Below, piece by piece: positions 23,201 through 36,052 of a stretch of 64,000 bases of DNA (position 1 is its first letter; each line of letters opens with the position of its first letter). This DNA is from Nissolia schottii (lineage: Eukaryota > Streptophyta > Magnoliopsida > Fabales > Fabaceae), in contig QANU01006283.1 in assembly GCA_003254905.1 (NCBI GenBank), positions 716,971 through 780,970 on the forward strand, given 5' to 3'. A model generated the notes under the pieces. The model was not told the origin of the DNA. It saw only the letters and a list, made by a program, of their open reading frames with translations, and did not search any database. Both the position numbers and the translations under genes were made by a program.

Positions 23201-24259
23201 AGATGACTCTGGTTCCATTCATTAAAACGAAATCTTCACAATGCCAATTTGCCAGGTCTCTTTTTTTTTCTTTTTGTTTTGAAAATGAAATTTGTTTCAA
23301 ACAATATACTATTATAATTTATATCAGTTGCACTAGTTGTTGCTTCTACCCTTCAAACAATCATATTAACAACACTGTTAGGTTGGTACCCCTGTGTCAC
23401 TTGGTTATATTGGACATCTGAGTTAAACAATGTATCATATGCATGCAACACTTACTTAGTGGAATAAGGTCTGCAATTGAAACTCTGATTCTGATTTTTC
23501 GTCTACATAGCGGGAAAATATTCTTTTTCAAATTAATATGTACTAAACTTCCCTTTTTATTAATAGGCTCCAGCTGAAAAGAGGCAAGTTTTCCATAATG
23601 AGCTTAAGAAGGTAGGTTTTGAAGGGGCCAAAGTGCTTCGGGAACTTGGAAATAAAGTTAAAATGATGGAGAAGCTGGGTCAGGTAGATATTTTGTTTGA
23701 AGTACACGAGGCAGCAGAAGAACTGCAGCAGAAGATTGACAAAAAGTCTTTCCTCCTTGTAAATTCAGAGAGCTGGGTAATCGGAAACCGGCCAAGACCG
23801 GAGGGTGACCAACAAGACCTCTTGAACATGGATGAAGAAAGACGTTTCTTGGATTACAAGTCTCTTAGTGAAGCCGTGCTTGATCTCAGAGCAGTTCCAA
23901 AAAGTTGGGATGAACACATTGCTCCTGACACTAACCCTGCAGTGCCTCCTGGTGTTGTAGAAGATATGTTCAGGAAACAGACATCTTGGCCTGCTCACAT
24001 TTCCTTTAAGGCAGATGCAATGCCAAAAGGGCTTGAAGAATCAAAGACATATGAGAGTGCTAGTTCACTCTCTCTAGCAACATTTACATCCCTTCTGATT
24101 GAGTTTGTGGCAAGGCTCCAGAACCTTGTGGATTCATTTGAAGAATTAGGCGAGAAAGCAAACTTTAAGGACCCTCTTGAGCAGCAAGAATCTGTGAGAA
24201 GCGGTGGGTGTTGGACACGGTTGTGTGAATGCTTCACATCCAAGGATGTATTGAGATAG
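20270..24259 (+). CDS. ALMT: Aluminium-activated malate transporter (ALMT), tonoplast-type clade
   Basis: Six exons with GT-AG introns: 20270-20669, 21675-21812, 21922-22191, 22308-22444, 22526-22672 and 23567-24259. Phases agree and give 594 residues. ALMTs are anion channels for malate and other anions. The N-terminus is long and polar, as in the vacuolar ALMT4/5/6/9 clade. The hydrophobic block follows (about residues 88-260), opening with D-P-R-K and the signature [15 protein letters not shown], then [11 protein letters not shown]. Exon 5 carries the conserved W-E-P motif (A-V-W-E-P-P-H-G). The long C-terminal half is soluble and helical, ending in a Cys-rich tail. The start is the first Met of the M-A-S-S-R frame; a 5' leader with purine-rich tracts precedes it. 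All exons are intact. Vacuolar location and substrate are inferred from family resemblance. Confidence 0.95.
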
Positions 24260-25411
24260 ACTTATCCGTGGCAAAATTTATTATGTACAGGTCTAAATGC
24301 GGGTATCCCAACTTTATGATCATGCATTACTGATTCTAACCTTTTCATGCTCGTTGAATCATTGTTAAGCATTGTAATTTGGGCCAGTTGTGTCATGTGT
24401 ACTAGATTTGCATGAGACACTTTACCACTCCATAGAAATCTCATCTAATAGTGGATGAGGTGAAAATGAGCATGTTTTATGTTAAATGAGTACACAAACA
24501 TTTCTCTATTTGGGGAAGTAAAGTTACTCCTGCAAAAAAAAAAAATTGTGACATAACTCTTATTACCGTCATCTATTTACCTATGTTTCCATCTTTTTCT
24601 TTATTCGCCATCAAGGGCTGTATTAATTTTATGTGACTTGTATATTTGAGATGGTATGTCGGGATAGTGGAATTGTTTGGTACTTAAGTTTCCTTTCTTT
24701 CATAAAATCTCAAGTTTTTTCGAGCATAAGTTTTCACGCTCAATCTCATTCACCATCTCATGGCCTCAATCTTAATCTACGTTGAGATTTAAATTTTGAT
24801 GAAATTTAAATGTTAATGAAATGACACTATATGAATGATAAAAAACCGTTGATTAAATAAAGGATACCATGTCATTTAATATGTATTCATAAATATTTTG
24901 TGATCAAGTACAAACATAATATAAAATAATAATTATCACCTAAAATAGTAATTATAGATATGATTAGACCCTGAAATTTTGTTTAATGGCTTTAGCACAC
25001 ATTACACAAATAAGTGCGAGGCTTGTATTTGATGTCTAGGCAACCGCAAATCAAACACCTTTGAGGTATGGTTCCAAGTCCCTGAAGAAGGTGAGACTCA
25101 TCTCTATCCATCCATGGAACCATCTAAAATTACGGGGTGAAGAGGAGGTATTTGTGTTGACACCATTGAACCCTCCTCTGAAAACTCCGTCGTTTATGAA
25201 TCCATTGCGAGTGAAAGGCATTCAAGAGGAATTTGCTACTGAAGTGACAAAATTACTGTTGGCCACTACCCCCTATGTTGTGTCCTCTAGGCACTCTTGT
25301 GCACCTAAGAATTTTTTGACGCAGTGGGGAGGAACCCGAATTTGGGATCCAGGCATTTCTTAAGTGAGGTAACGTCCAACTTAGGGACGTAAAAGAAAAA
25401 TGCTTATTGGG
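24260..25411. other. ALMT 3' region and intergenic DNA
   Basis: This includes the probable 3' UTR of ALMT. A 100-codon frame at 25061-25363 has no family I recognise. Nothing else stands out. Confidence 0.4.
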
Positions 25412-25423
25412 AGACAACTAAAG

Positions 25424-25492
25424 ATTTTTTTTTTTTAGATTGTCTACCTGGTATCCAAGGCTTAGCCTTGACTAGTCCAGGTCGACCGGATT
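25424..25492 (-). mobile_element. 5'-truncated SINE copy
   Basis: The T-rich start and the following ~60 bases (TACCTGGTATCCAAGGCTTAG and GACTAGTC) match the 3' half of the SINE at 5706-5888. The flanks are AGACAACTAAAG (25412-25423) and AGACAACCAAAG (25493-25504), 11 of 12 identical, consistent with an independent truncated insertion. Confidence 0.65.
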
Positions 25493-26106
25493 AGACAACC
25501 AAAGGTTTTAATTTTTGTTATTTAATTTTATTTGTAAATACATGTTTAATGGACTATTGTATTTTAGTGCTCTAGAGCGTTAAATTCACTCGAAATTTTA
25601 GTGCTCTAATACTCTTCAAGAGCGTTAAATTTTAGTGCTGCAGCGGTCAAGTCCCACATCAATTGTGGTGACTTGAGGGGGGAAAGTTTTGTCCCCCTCG
25701 AAATAGAATCATTCTCTACGTGTTTTTACTTGTTAATTCACTCAAAGAGCTCTTGAAGGTTCTGCATTAGAGCAAATTTTCTCTCGACTCTAGTTAATAT
25801 TTTCATCCGTGCGAAAGCAGTGCCTCCACATATGGTTTCAAGAGCTCCTAGTGCTAGTGCTCCTTATTCATCAACTGTTTTTGGGTGAGTGACATTTAAT
25901 CATGACATATGTTTTCCATTAGTATTACGAAATATATTTTATGCATGTTGTTTTAGCTTGCTCAAAGTCTTTTAAAGTTGTAAAATTTTAAAATTCACAG
26001 CTAAAAGTCTTTTAGCTTGCTCAAAGGCGATAATTCTCGGCATAAGTCGCAAATATTACCAGGGAAAAAAATTCTTAGGTAAATTTTGCAGCTATTTTAA
26101 AGTTTT

Positions 26107-28625
26107 TTAGTAGTGAATGCCACCACTAAAGAAAAGGAAAGGATTGCAAAATTGAAGAAAAAGCGTGAAGAAGACATCTTTGCATGTTGGGGTCAAATTC
26201 TCAATACCTTATCAAATAGACTTTATGATCTCTACATGTCAACTCAATTGCGGTTGGAGATTTGGAAATATTTGGAGGAGAAATATAGCAATGAGTGACA
26301 AGGTACTAATAAATTTATCATGTTAAAGTATTTTGAATTTAGTATGGTTGATGATGTGCCTATCATGGATCAAATTCATGAGTTACAAATCCTTGTGAGT
26401 AGACTTCGTGATCTACAAGTGGTGATCCTTGAATCATGACAAGTTGAAGAAATTATATCAAAATTACCTTCAACTTAGAATGATTACAGGAAGAAACTCT
26501 TACATATTGGTGAAGAATTTACTGTTGAAAGATTACTAAGGCACTTGCGTATTGAAGAGGAAACACGAAAGCGAGATGCCGTTTACCTTTCTCAAAATTC
26601 TAAAGTGAATCAAATTGGTGAAGTAAAAACCAATAAAAGGAAAAGAAAGAAGTCCTCTGCGGATTCAAAGCAAGACAAAAAGAGACAAAGAGAATGTCAT
26701 CATTACCACAAGAAAGGACATTATATCAATGAATGTTGATTTCTGAAAAAGGACAATAACTCTAAAGGAGGTTCAAGTTCAAAGGCCAGTTTAGGAGAAG
26801 AAAATAACTTAGTTGCCATGATTTCTGAGGGAGTTCAAAGTATGCATGTCGGTATGATCACAGAACTCAATATGACAATGCAAGAAAAATCGCTTGAGTG
26901 GTGGTTAGATTCTGGCGCTAATGTTCATGTTTGCAATGATCGTGATCAATTCAAAACATATGAAGAAGGGAATAACTGAGAGGTGCTAATGGCAAATAAC
27001 AACTCGACCAAATTATGCGGTTAAGGAACAGTAGAATTGAACTTCACATTTGGAAAGAAGTTAAACTTAGTGAATGTACTTCATGTTCCAGATCAAAGAA
27101 AGAATTTAGTCTCTGGTAGTCTTTTATGTAAGAGAGGATTCAAAATTATAATGGAATCTGACAAAGTGATTTTGCTTAAGAATGATATAATTATGTAGGA
27201 AAATGATATTGTACTGAAGGCGTGTTCAAACTCAGTATTAATATATTGTTGATTCTTGTGATTTATGGCATAGTAGATTAACACATTTAAATTACAAGTC
27301 AATTGAATATATGCATAAAAATAATTACATTGGTCTCAGTAATAAGGATTTCAATAAGAAATGTGAAGTTTGCATACAATCCAAAATTACTAAGAAACAA
27401 TTTCCTAAAGTTGAAAGGAATACACATTTTAATTCATAGTGATATTTGTGAATTAAATGGTAATATTACTAGAGGAGGCAAAAGGTATTTTATAATCTTT
27501 ATAGATGATTGTTCTAGATTAACATACGCGTATTTGTTAAGAAATAAAGATGAAGCATTTAAAATGTTAAAAAATTATAAAATGGAAGTAGAAAATATGC
27601 ATGATAAGAAAAATAAAAGTTCTCGGTAGTGATAGAGGTAGAGAATATTTTTCTATTGAATTTGATAATTTTTGTGAATTACATGGTATTGTGGATGAAT
27701 CTTTTGATCCATATACTCCGCAACAAAATGGTTTAACGAAGAGGAAAAATCGTACCTTAGTGAATATGGTTAATTCAATGTTGTTAAGTGCTAAGTTACC
27801 ATACAATTTTTGGGGTGAGGCATTATTGATTGTATTCCATATTCATAATAGGGTACCGTCAAGAAATAGAAAGGTTTATTCCAATACACCTTATGATATC
27901 CTAATTTCAAATTGGAAGAAAATATAGGGAGGCCTATAGCGCAACTAGAATATGCTAGTGCTATAGGTAGTTTAATGTATGCAATGCATTGTAGTAGGCC
28001 TGATATAGCATTTGTTGTGTGCAAACTAGCGAGATTTACAGGAAAGCCTAGTAGCCAACATTGAAAAGCTATAACAAGAGTTCTTGGTTATCTTAAGAAA
28101 ACCATGAGTTTGGGATTACATTATAGTAATTATCTCGTTGTACTAGAAGGTTATTCTAACGCTAATTGGATTACAAACCTTAGTGATAATAAATTCACTT
28201 CAAGATGGATTTTCACTATAGGTGATGAAGCCATAAGTTGGGCTTCAAATAAACAAACATTTATGTCACATTCTACTATGGAGGCTGAGTTTATAGCTTT
28301 ATCAGCCGTAAGTAAAGAAGCGGAATGGCTTAGGAATTTGTTGTATGACATAAAGTTGTGGCCATAACCAATGACTGCCATTTCGATCTTCTGTGATAGT
28401 GAATCAACCATGTCACAAGCATATAACAGGGTTTATAATAGAAAGTCTAGACACATAAGCTTGAGACATGAGTTTGTGAGACAATTAATAGGAGATGGTA
28501 TAATTACCGTCACATATGTAAAATCTAAAGAAAATTTAGTAGACCCATTGACTAAAGGTTTGTCAGGGGAAATAGTCAGCAAGACTACTACAAAGATTAA
28601 ATTACAACCTATCGTTATTAAATGA
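26107..28625 (+). pseudogene. Ty1/Copia retrotransposon polyprotein, relic 2 (reverse transcriptase deleted)
   Basis: The order is gag (26113-26740), a zinc-knuckle remnant in which the second Cys is Tyr (C-H-H-Y-H-K-K-G-H), protease (W-W-L-D-S-G-A-N at about 26900), the integrase HHCC region (L-W-H-S-R-L-T-H-L-N at about 27263), the integrase core (27420-27927), then RNase H (27930-28370) and the C-terminal tail to 28623. The integrase motif P-Q-Q-N-G-x-x-E-R-K has Lys in place of the catalytic Glu (27739-27741). Sequence jumps from the integrase tail straight to R-P-I-A-Q-L-E-Y-A-S-A-I-G-S-L-M-Y, so almost all of the reverse transcriptase is gone. Several stops and frame shifts are present. 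No 5' LTR was recognised. Confidence 0.85.
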
Positions 28626-28737
28626 TGGAAACCCAACTTTATTATAATAGAACACTATAGTTTCAAGGTTTAATGGATAATAACAAGTTATTTATAATTG
28701 GAGCAGTAATAAATTGGATTTAGTGCTATATGTATAA

Positions 28738-30440
28738 AATTAGGAGGGAGAGTGAAAAACTCTTAATGGATCAATAATATTATTTATCAAAAGGACTTCA
28801 CATATGTGAATATAAGAGTGGTGCCGCTCCAATCGAGAATTTTAAAAGTTTTATTATAGTAAATATTCATGAAACCAGGATGAATATGTGGTCATAAAAA
28901 TGCTTTAAATTATAAATTCTCTTGAACTTGATAGGGTGTGCAATTTATGTGTGTGACGTTTGGTACTAGCATATGAAATATAAGTTTAATAAATTAAACA
29001 CGCTATTTCGTTGAAACCTTCAAATTTTACACTTAAAAAAATGTTTAATCAGTGACACGTTTTCTTATGCATCAATTTGTATGATTTTAAAATTTGTAAA
29101 TAGTGAGGGATTGACGTGTATTTACAAATAAGGAATTAAATAAATATTAATTATTCATTTAAAAAAAAAGGGTCAGAATCGTTTCGTGCATGCAAAGGCA
29201 TTCCTGAAAAGTCATATTATGAAGCATTGCATGGCTTCATTGCAACAGCATTCACGAAACACATGTTGATCAAATGTCTTTTGATGAAGTAAGGGTCACG
29301 ATCAATTGACTTTGACGAAAACTGATGCTATCTGGGAAAAGATAAGTCTCTTTGAATTTTGTTGAAATTGCATCTTTTTATTACTTATAAATATTTTTCA
29401 ATATATTAAATACTTTACTCATTTTTACTTTGTGCATTGTGAGAGTGCTGAGAGTTAAAAAATCTTTTATTATTTAAAATTTTCTTAAGTTCAAAGAGAA
29501 TATAAAAAATCTCTCGTTTAGGGGTGGGAATAGGTCAGACGGCCAGCTTGGCCCTGCAGCCTGCACTGACTTTTTTGGACACCTTCACCATACTAAAATA
29601 ACACCTTAACCACTAAACTAACATTACTTTTTGTAACATTTTATGCAATCATATTTATTAATATAATTTTATTATTTAATTTTTCTTTTTAAAGAAATCC
29701 AAAGCTAAAGAGTCTCTAGAACTCTCCCACACTCACACTCTCATCTCATCTGAATAATGTGAGAGAATTTTGTTGACATTTTCCTTTTTATTTTTTGTTG
29801 GTAAAATGTAATTATGATCTTGCTATCACACATTAAGCAAGAATTAGTGATATACAAAACAAAGTTGAGCAGACTTTTTTGGGATATGAATTTTGGTTTC
29901 TTAATGATAAAATCAATGAATGAAAATTTGATTTTCCTCGCACAGAAAGGATATTCACGGTTTAAACTTGTCTTTTGATCTGTTTCTTCATGGGCATACC
30001 CCAGCAGCTTGTAGCTTTAGAATTTCAATTCTTTATTGAAAATGTCTTTTTGATTCATATTGAATTAATACATTCTTATTTATTATATAGTAAATGTTAT
30101 ATATTTAGTTAAGCTCTCTCCCTTCTCTTAAGAAATACCTATATATATTATAGTTTTTTACTTTAGAATATTATTATATTAAGAAATTAAGTTATTAATA
30201 AAAATAATACTTTGTTATGATTATTTTTAAAAAATTAAAAATTACATATTTTATTTTATTTTAATATTTTATTTTTTATAATAAAAAAACAGGCAAACCT
30301 ATTAGGTTCCATGCCTCCCAAACAAGCCAGACAAGGCAAAAAAAATCGGTCTGGCCTGTTTCCACCCCTACTCTTGTTATTGTTAAACAAAGAGATTTAA
30401 AAAATTTTATCCCATCTCAGAAAAGTATAGTCATCAACCC
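28738..30440 (+). repeat. Possible 3' LTR of Copia relic 2, split by a hAT MITE
   Basis: A purine tract (AGGAGGGAGAG at about 28742) follows the polyprotein end, as a polypurine tract would. The LTR-like DNA runs on to about 29518, is broken by the 29519-30370 MITE, and resumes with CTCTTGTTATTG and AAAGAGATTT. No matching 5' copy was found, so the limits are a guess. Confidence 0.35.
29519..30370. mobile_element. hAT-type MITE, 852 bp, with 8 bp TSD
   Basis: The left end is TAGGGGTGGGAATAGGTCAG. The right end as reverse complement is TAGGGGTGGAAACAGGCCAG (17 of 20 identical). The flanks CTCTCGTT (29511-29518) and CTCTTGTT (30371-30378) differ at one base, the 8 bp expected for hAT. The interior is AT-rich without a transposase. 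Its TAGGGGTG start is shared with the 6.4 kb MITE. Confidence 0.85.
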
Positions 30441-30779
30441 TTAATAATTACGTGTGAAGAAAAATATATCTCTCAAAATAACAATTCATTGGTAATTCTA
30501 ATTCTTAACCACATTGTACGCATCTTTTTTCCTAACAATGGGAGTAGATGCAACTACTTCATTGTTTCTAGTCTTCCATTTCGACTAGCAACTTGATTTA
30601 TAATAGCAATCATATCTAACTCAATCAGTAATTTTAAAAGATAAGATTCCTGCTGTTGGTCTCCAGAGAAAAAGAGGGCGTTAATGACCCACACCTGGTC
30701 CATTCCTTGACCAGGCAAACTTGCATTAGCCCGCATCACCTACCGATAGCGCTGAATAAATTTCTCCAATAATTGAAGT

Positions 30780-30906
30780 GAAGTGCTCTATCTCTATCTG
30801 CCTTTCCCTCTCTTTAAATACCAGTCAGCATAAGCATTTTATACATTATCAAAATATGTAGCCCGTGAAGAGGTACAAAACTCTAGTTGTATTCAATTAA
30901 TTAGAC
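30780..30906 (+). promoter_or_regulatory. CYP93A copy 1 proximal promoter and leader
   Basis: The sequence TGCCTTTCCCTCTCTTTAAATACCA leads to the start codon. Its near-copy stands at the same distance upstream of CYP93A copy 2 (TGCCTTTCCCTCTCTTCAAATACCA at about 56790), including the leader words AAAATATGTAGC and CTAGTTGTATTCAATTA just before the ATG. The TTTAAATA box is a likely TATA equivalent. Conservation between duplicates supports function but could simply reflect recent duplication. Confidence 0.55.
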
Positions 30907-32745
30907 ATGGCTGACTTACAAGGCTATATCCAACTCTTCCTCATATGCGCACTCTCCACCATCCTCCTTGGATCCATACTAATGAGGAAAAAACAGAACA
31001 AGAAGCCTCTTCTTCATCTTCCCCCGGGGCCGCTATCCCTACCCATTATTGGACACCTCCATCTCCTCTCCCAAACACCCCACCGCGACTTCTACAACAT
31101 CTCGACCCGCTATGGACCCATTATCCACCTCTACCTCGGTTCCGTCCCATGCGTCGTGGCCTCCACCGCAGAAGCCGCCAAGGAGTTCCTCAGAACCCAC
31201 GAAATCACCTTCTCCAACCGCCCCGCACAAACGGTGGTCGTAGAGGGCCTAACCTACGGCTTCCAAGACTTCCTGTTTGCCCCTTACGGACCCTACTGGA
31301 AGTTCATGAAGAATCTATGTATGTCGGAACTCCTCGGTGGCCGCATGATTAACCAACTCCTCCACATCAGGCAGCAAGAGAATAAGAGGTTGGTTGGTTG
31401 GTTGGTTAGTTTTCTGTTATGATTTTCTGTTATAATTGATTAGTTAGTTAGTTAGTTAGTTATCCATGCATTTTGCTAGGTTCATCAAAATTTTGTTGAA
31501 GAAAGGGATGGCTGGAGAGGCCGTGGATGTTGGGGGACAACTCATGACGCTTTCCAACAATATTATTTCGAGGATGGCTATGAGTCGGACGTCGAGGTTT
31601 TGTGAGGGCGGGGAGGAGGAGGAGACAACAGCAGAGGACGAGGAGGAGGTGAGGAAGCTGATGTCGGACATATCGGAGCTGACCGGAACGTTCAACGTGT
31701 CAGACTTGTTGGGGTTCTTGAAGAGTCTTGATTTGCAGGGTTTCAACAAGAAGATAAAGAAGACTCAAGTCAGGTCTGATGCCTTGTTGGACAGAGTGGT
31801 CGAGGAGCACCGAGAGGTGCGAAGGAAGAGGAAGGAAGTGGGTGCAGCCCATCAAATTAGGGATATACTCGATGTTTTGTTGGACGTACAAGAAGATGAG
31901 ACTTCTGAAATTAAATTGACGGTAGAGAACATCAAGGCTTTCATCATGGTAGGTCAATCTATATTCACTACTACAAGTAAAAGAAGAAAAATAGAAAAAA
32001 ACATTGACTCATTACATGTTGAATAGAAAGTAAACCATTATGATCCCAAGAACAGCAAGTCATTCATCTATATATTCATTCCAATGCCAATTTGCAGAAC
32101 GTACTTGTGGGAGGAACTGATGCAACTGCTGGAACCATGGAATGGGCTATGGCAGAGTTAATCAACAACCCAGGTATGATGGAGAAAGCAAGGCAAGAGA
32201 TAGATGCAGTGATTGGAAAGAACAGGATAGTGAATGAATCAGATGTTGTCAACCTTCCTTATATTCAAGCCATAGTGAAAGAAACATTAAGGATTCACCC
32301 AGTAGCTCCATTAATTCCGAGGGAGTCTTCTAAAATGACTACCGTTGGCGGTTATGACATTCCAGCCAAGACTCAATTGTTTATCAATTTATGGGCCATT
32401 GGTAGGGACCCCAATCACTGGGAGAGCCCACTTATGTTTAGGCCTGAGAGGTTTATTAGTGAAGAGGGGAATAATATTGGGCTTAGTCAATTGGACTTTA
32501 GGGGGCAACATTTTGAGTTTATCCCATTCGGGAGTGGAAGAAGAATGTGTCCTGGAAATTCACTGGCGTTGCAGATTATGCATGTGAACTTGGCTACTAT
32601 GATTCAGTGCTTTGAATGGAAGCTTGTTAATGGTGTCAATGGGGTCCTAATTGACATGAAAGAGAGGCCTGGGCTTACAGTTCCCAGGGCACACCCAATT
32701 ATTTGTGTCCCTGTCCCAAGACTTCATCCATTTCCTTCTATATGA
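30907..32745 (+). CDS. CYP93A: Cytochrome P450, CYP93A-like (copy 1)
   Basis: Three exons: 30907-31388, 31480-31948 and 32098-32745, giving 532 residues with consistent phases. It has an N-terminal membrane anchor (about residues 8-26), then the Pro-rich hinge L-P-P-G-P, so it is probably an ER-bound monooxygenase. Motifs seen: helix K E-T-L-R (about 379-382), P-E-R-F (about 433-436) and the haem loop [10 protein letters not shown] with Cys468. Segments such as R-Q-Q-E-N-K-R, G-E-A-V-D and L-M-T-L-S-N-N-I resemble soybean CYP93A1 (dihydroxypterocarpan 6a-hydroxylase), so phenylpropanoid/isoflavonoid chemistry is possible but the substrate is unknown. Oddity: the I-helix reads G-G-T-D-A-T (residues 322-327), so the Thr after the Asp is Ala; copy 2 has the usual A-G-T-D-T-T. 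It is longer than the ~510-residue norm because of an acidic insert in exon 2. Confidence 0.92.
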
Positions 32746-32995
32746 TTGTTTCCATTTTTTTTGACAAAAAGTAAGTTAAGGATATTTCAAATCAATTGTG
32801 TTCATTCTTGCTATCCAAAACTTGCTGAATTTGCTCCCTACTTGCCAGTACCAGTCATTCTGTTTGCTGGGTCACTATGCTAAATTGTATGTTGTTCGCT
32901 TCATGATTAGTGATACGTTGGCATGATCTATATAAAGAATCATCATACTTATTGATCTTTGTTTTGTGTAATTAATTAAAAGAATAATTCTCCTT

Positions 32996-33329
32996 CACTA
33001 CAAGAAAAATGTCTTATACCGACAAATTTTCTAGCAGATATTATTCGTCAACAGTTGATAAATTTGAGGGGCCAAATTCGTCAAAGACATAATCGGAGGA
33101 CTGTTAAACCCACACTCTTACTAGCTGATTCTAATTGTGTTGGCAATTCCATCACAAACACTTGACACCATTTTGCGCCAAACCAAATATTGATGATAAA
33201 AAAACCTTCTGGTAGAAATATAAAATATTTTTTAATTAATTTTTTCTGTTTTGGTTAGAGTCAGATTTAGGGTTAGGGTATGTGTCAATGGATTTATTCG
33301 TGGGTATTTGAATTTTCCCTTTTGTAGTG
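32996..33329. mobile_element. Short CACTA-like element
   Basis: It begins CACTACAAGAAAAATGTC and ends TTTTGTAGTG, so the termini are inverted for at least CACTACAA. The first 16 bases resemble the left end of the 4.2 kb CACTA element at 44894. It is 334 bp without a frame. The 3 bp flanks (CTT and AAA) do not match, which weakens the call. Confidence 0.5.
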
Positions 33330-34610
33330 AAAATTGACGCTTCTAAAAAATTTAAACCCTTTACCAATGGAAACATTCACCAATAAATTAAATGCGTAAT
33401 ATTATAATTCTCATATGATGCATAAGTCGTATTATGGCTTAATCAGATTGTAACGTTTTAATTTGACTTTGACTTTATCTACTTTATTAAAATAATTTAT
33501 TTAAAAAATATAGGGGGCTGTGAAAAACATAAGCCTGAACTTGTAGAATAAAAACAAGAGTGGAATATATATATTAAATGACGTGTCACAAGGCGTCTCA
33601 AGGTATCGATAACTAAATACAAACATAATAGCAATAAAAACTAGACTCTAACTAGTGTGATGCGCAAGCAAATTGGAAAACAAGGTGATTTTTGCAAGTG
33701 TGAACTTTGTGGAAAATCTCTCTAACTTCTCCCTCATGGTTCTCTTTCTCTCAGTTGGATTCTCATATCTTCCCATCTATTTCCTAATTTGATACATTAT
33801 TCTTCACTCTTTTTTTTCATTGTACCAATTCGTCCTCTTAGCTAGTAACTATCCAAGTGCAATTAAGCTATTACAATTAATACAAAATTCCTTAACTAAT
33901 CTCATATTTTTTCATTTGTTCTTTATATTGTTCTATGACCATTCTACTAGTGCATTAATACTTGTTACATATGATTTGCAGAAGTGGGGGTTGAGAAAAT
34001 ATTGAAACCTAGAATAACATAGCTATTTTATATGTAGCACATAAACACAATTCCAGTTATAAAGAGTACGATAAAATTTATGCTTTGAATCTCAAGAAAA
34101 TATTTTGGATTTACATTACTTAAGATTAACTGCAAAATGGAGTGATAAATATTCACAAAATTACATAAACCAAATAATCCAAATAGTTGCTTGGCATTTA
34201 AAAAAATATGAACATCAAACACTACGTCATTTCTGTTTGATGAGCTCAAAGATACACACATCTCTCACTTGTAATTCACATTCTTTAGAGAATAACAACC
34301 AACCACTAGACAATATTCAACTTGTTATAATTGTAGTAACAATCACAAATTTTTCTAGCTACATTTTTTAAAAAATTATTTCTAACCACTAAGATTACAT
34401 GAACGCCTTCTAATAACAAATAAAACAAAAAAAGTTTTAATAGTTGTGAAGCATAATTCTGTTCTAGGTCCAATCAAAAGGAAGTCAGATTCAACATGGA
34501 AACAACTCACCTAATAACTCATGCCACCAGCCTTTGGAGAAGCATTATCACAAAATCTTCTTACCAATCTTTCTAACAACTCTTATGGATGACACTTGGA
34601 ATCTTTGAGG
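33330..34610. other. Intergenic AT-rich DNA
   Basis: No gene, domain or clear element seen. Confidence 0.4.
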
Positions 34611-34611
34611 G

Positions 34612-36052
34612 TTTTGTATATTCTCTAGTTCTATAATACTACACATTGTAGTAGGAGAGATATTCACTGAGATACATTAAATTTGTGACGAGTGTAGTTA
34701 ATTAGGATATTGTAATTATCCTTAAAATATAATGGTTATTTTTTGGAGCCCCGTAGCTTTTTGACACAGAGATTGTCGCCTACCTCTGGTCAAATAATTT
34801 TCAAAAGACTCAATTAACTTAATAAAAATGTAGTAAATGGTACAACTCAAGTCATCTCATGAGGAAGAGATTTTAGCCAATTCTAGTAAAAATTGGGGGA
34901 TTTAGTTTGAAAACTTAGAACGATGAAAACGATTAAATTGTTGACACAGGCTTCTTGTAATTTTCATACTTTGTTTCTTTAAATACAATTTATCAATTTT
35001 CAATTCCATTTCTTTTCTCTTATGCCTATTTCAAACATGTTGTGTGATCTCATCACAATCATGAGAGAGTAGACTCTTGGCTTATAAAAGGGGAACTCTA
35101 GGACCATGTGAAGATTGTTGAGGTTCACACTTCATTTCTAAAAGTAATTGGTTTCTAATTCTCTTGCTTCTACTTTTCATTTTCTTTACTTATCATTTGA
35201 AGGTTGAGAGTGTGTTGAGTATGAGAGGATTAAACTAAGTGCATATAGAAGTAGAATATTGGTGGGTGTAAAAATGATTATCTCTTTTCCATACATACAA
35301 TTGTAAATTTAGACAAAGAGAACTGATCAATCCTGAGGCAATTCGATAGTGCAATGATGGTTGCCCAATGATCAAGAGCGATTGCTTGATCTAGCTATTA
35401 GCCAATAAAATTAGAAATGGTAGTTTACAAATGCATGATTCTTGGTCCAAAAGGTCCCCATGTACAAGTATTTTCTATTATTGTGTTCAATTCCTTCTTA
35501 TGACAAACAAAATCCAAACTCCTCCACATTTTAATTTCATAAATAGAATAAAGTAAATTTTTGTCGCACTTCCTTAAAGATGATTTTAGTTAATCTCACT
35601 TTATTACGTTTGTATTAATTTGAGAGTAATTTTAGTTTTTATAAATTATTTATTTGACGGTGCGAAAGCAAACGACACTTTTACGTGCATAAGTGATTTC
35701 TTTTTCAATTTGGTAGTTGGATGGTGGAGTGCATTTAGTGCATGTCATTTGGTTCACTATAAATAGAGCTAAAATGCTTCATCCGAAATGCGTCCAGAGT
35801 AAAAGAAGCTTTTAGCAATACAAGCTTTTGCAATGAGAAAAATAGTGTGTGAAAAATTTTAAGAATGTAGTGTGAGAGCATATATCGGGTTTTAAGTGTT
35901 CTCTAATTTTTTCTAATACTACACCTTATAATAGGAGAAAGTCTCATTAAGATATATTATATTTATGTGTGAGTACAATTAGAATATTATAATTATCCTT
36001 AAAATATAGTGGATATTTTTTTAAGTTTGTCACGTAGTTTTTTTCTCATTAT
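34612..36052. repeat. Pair of ~155 bp direct repeats, LTR-like
   Basis: The copies at about 34612-34770 and 35890-36050 share TTCTCTA, ATAATACTACAC, TAGGAGA, GATATTGTAATTATCC (ATATTATAATTATCC in copy 2), TTAAAATATA and the end (C)GTAGTTTTTT/CCGTAGCTTTTT. The pattern resembles the R-U5 part of Copia LTRs. The 1.1 kb between them has no retroviral protein, so this could be a gutted element or two separate LTR pieces. Confidence 0.45.

Noticed and set aside
30554..30739. 61-codon minus-strand frame upstream of CYP93A copy 1
   Set aside because: It has no recognisable family and ends close to the P450 promoter; not supported as a gene.
32996..33329. Complete CACTA transposon with target duplication
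   Set aside because: The ends fit, but the 3 bp flanks do not match and there is no coding region, so only a low-confidence short relative is reported.
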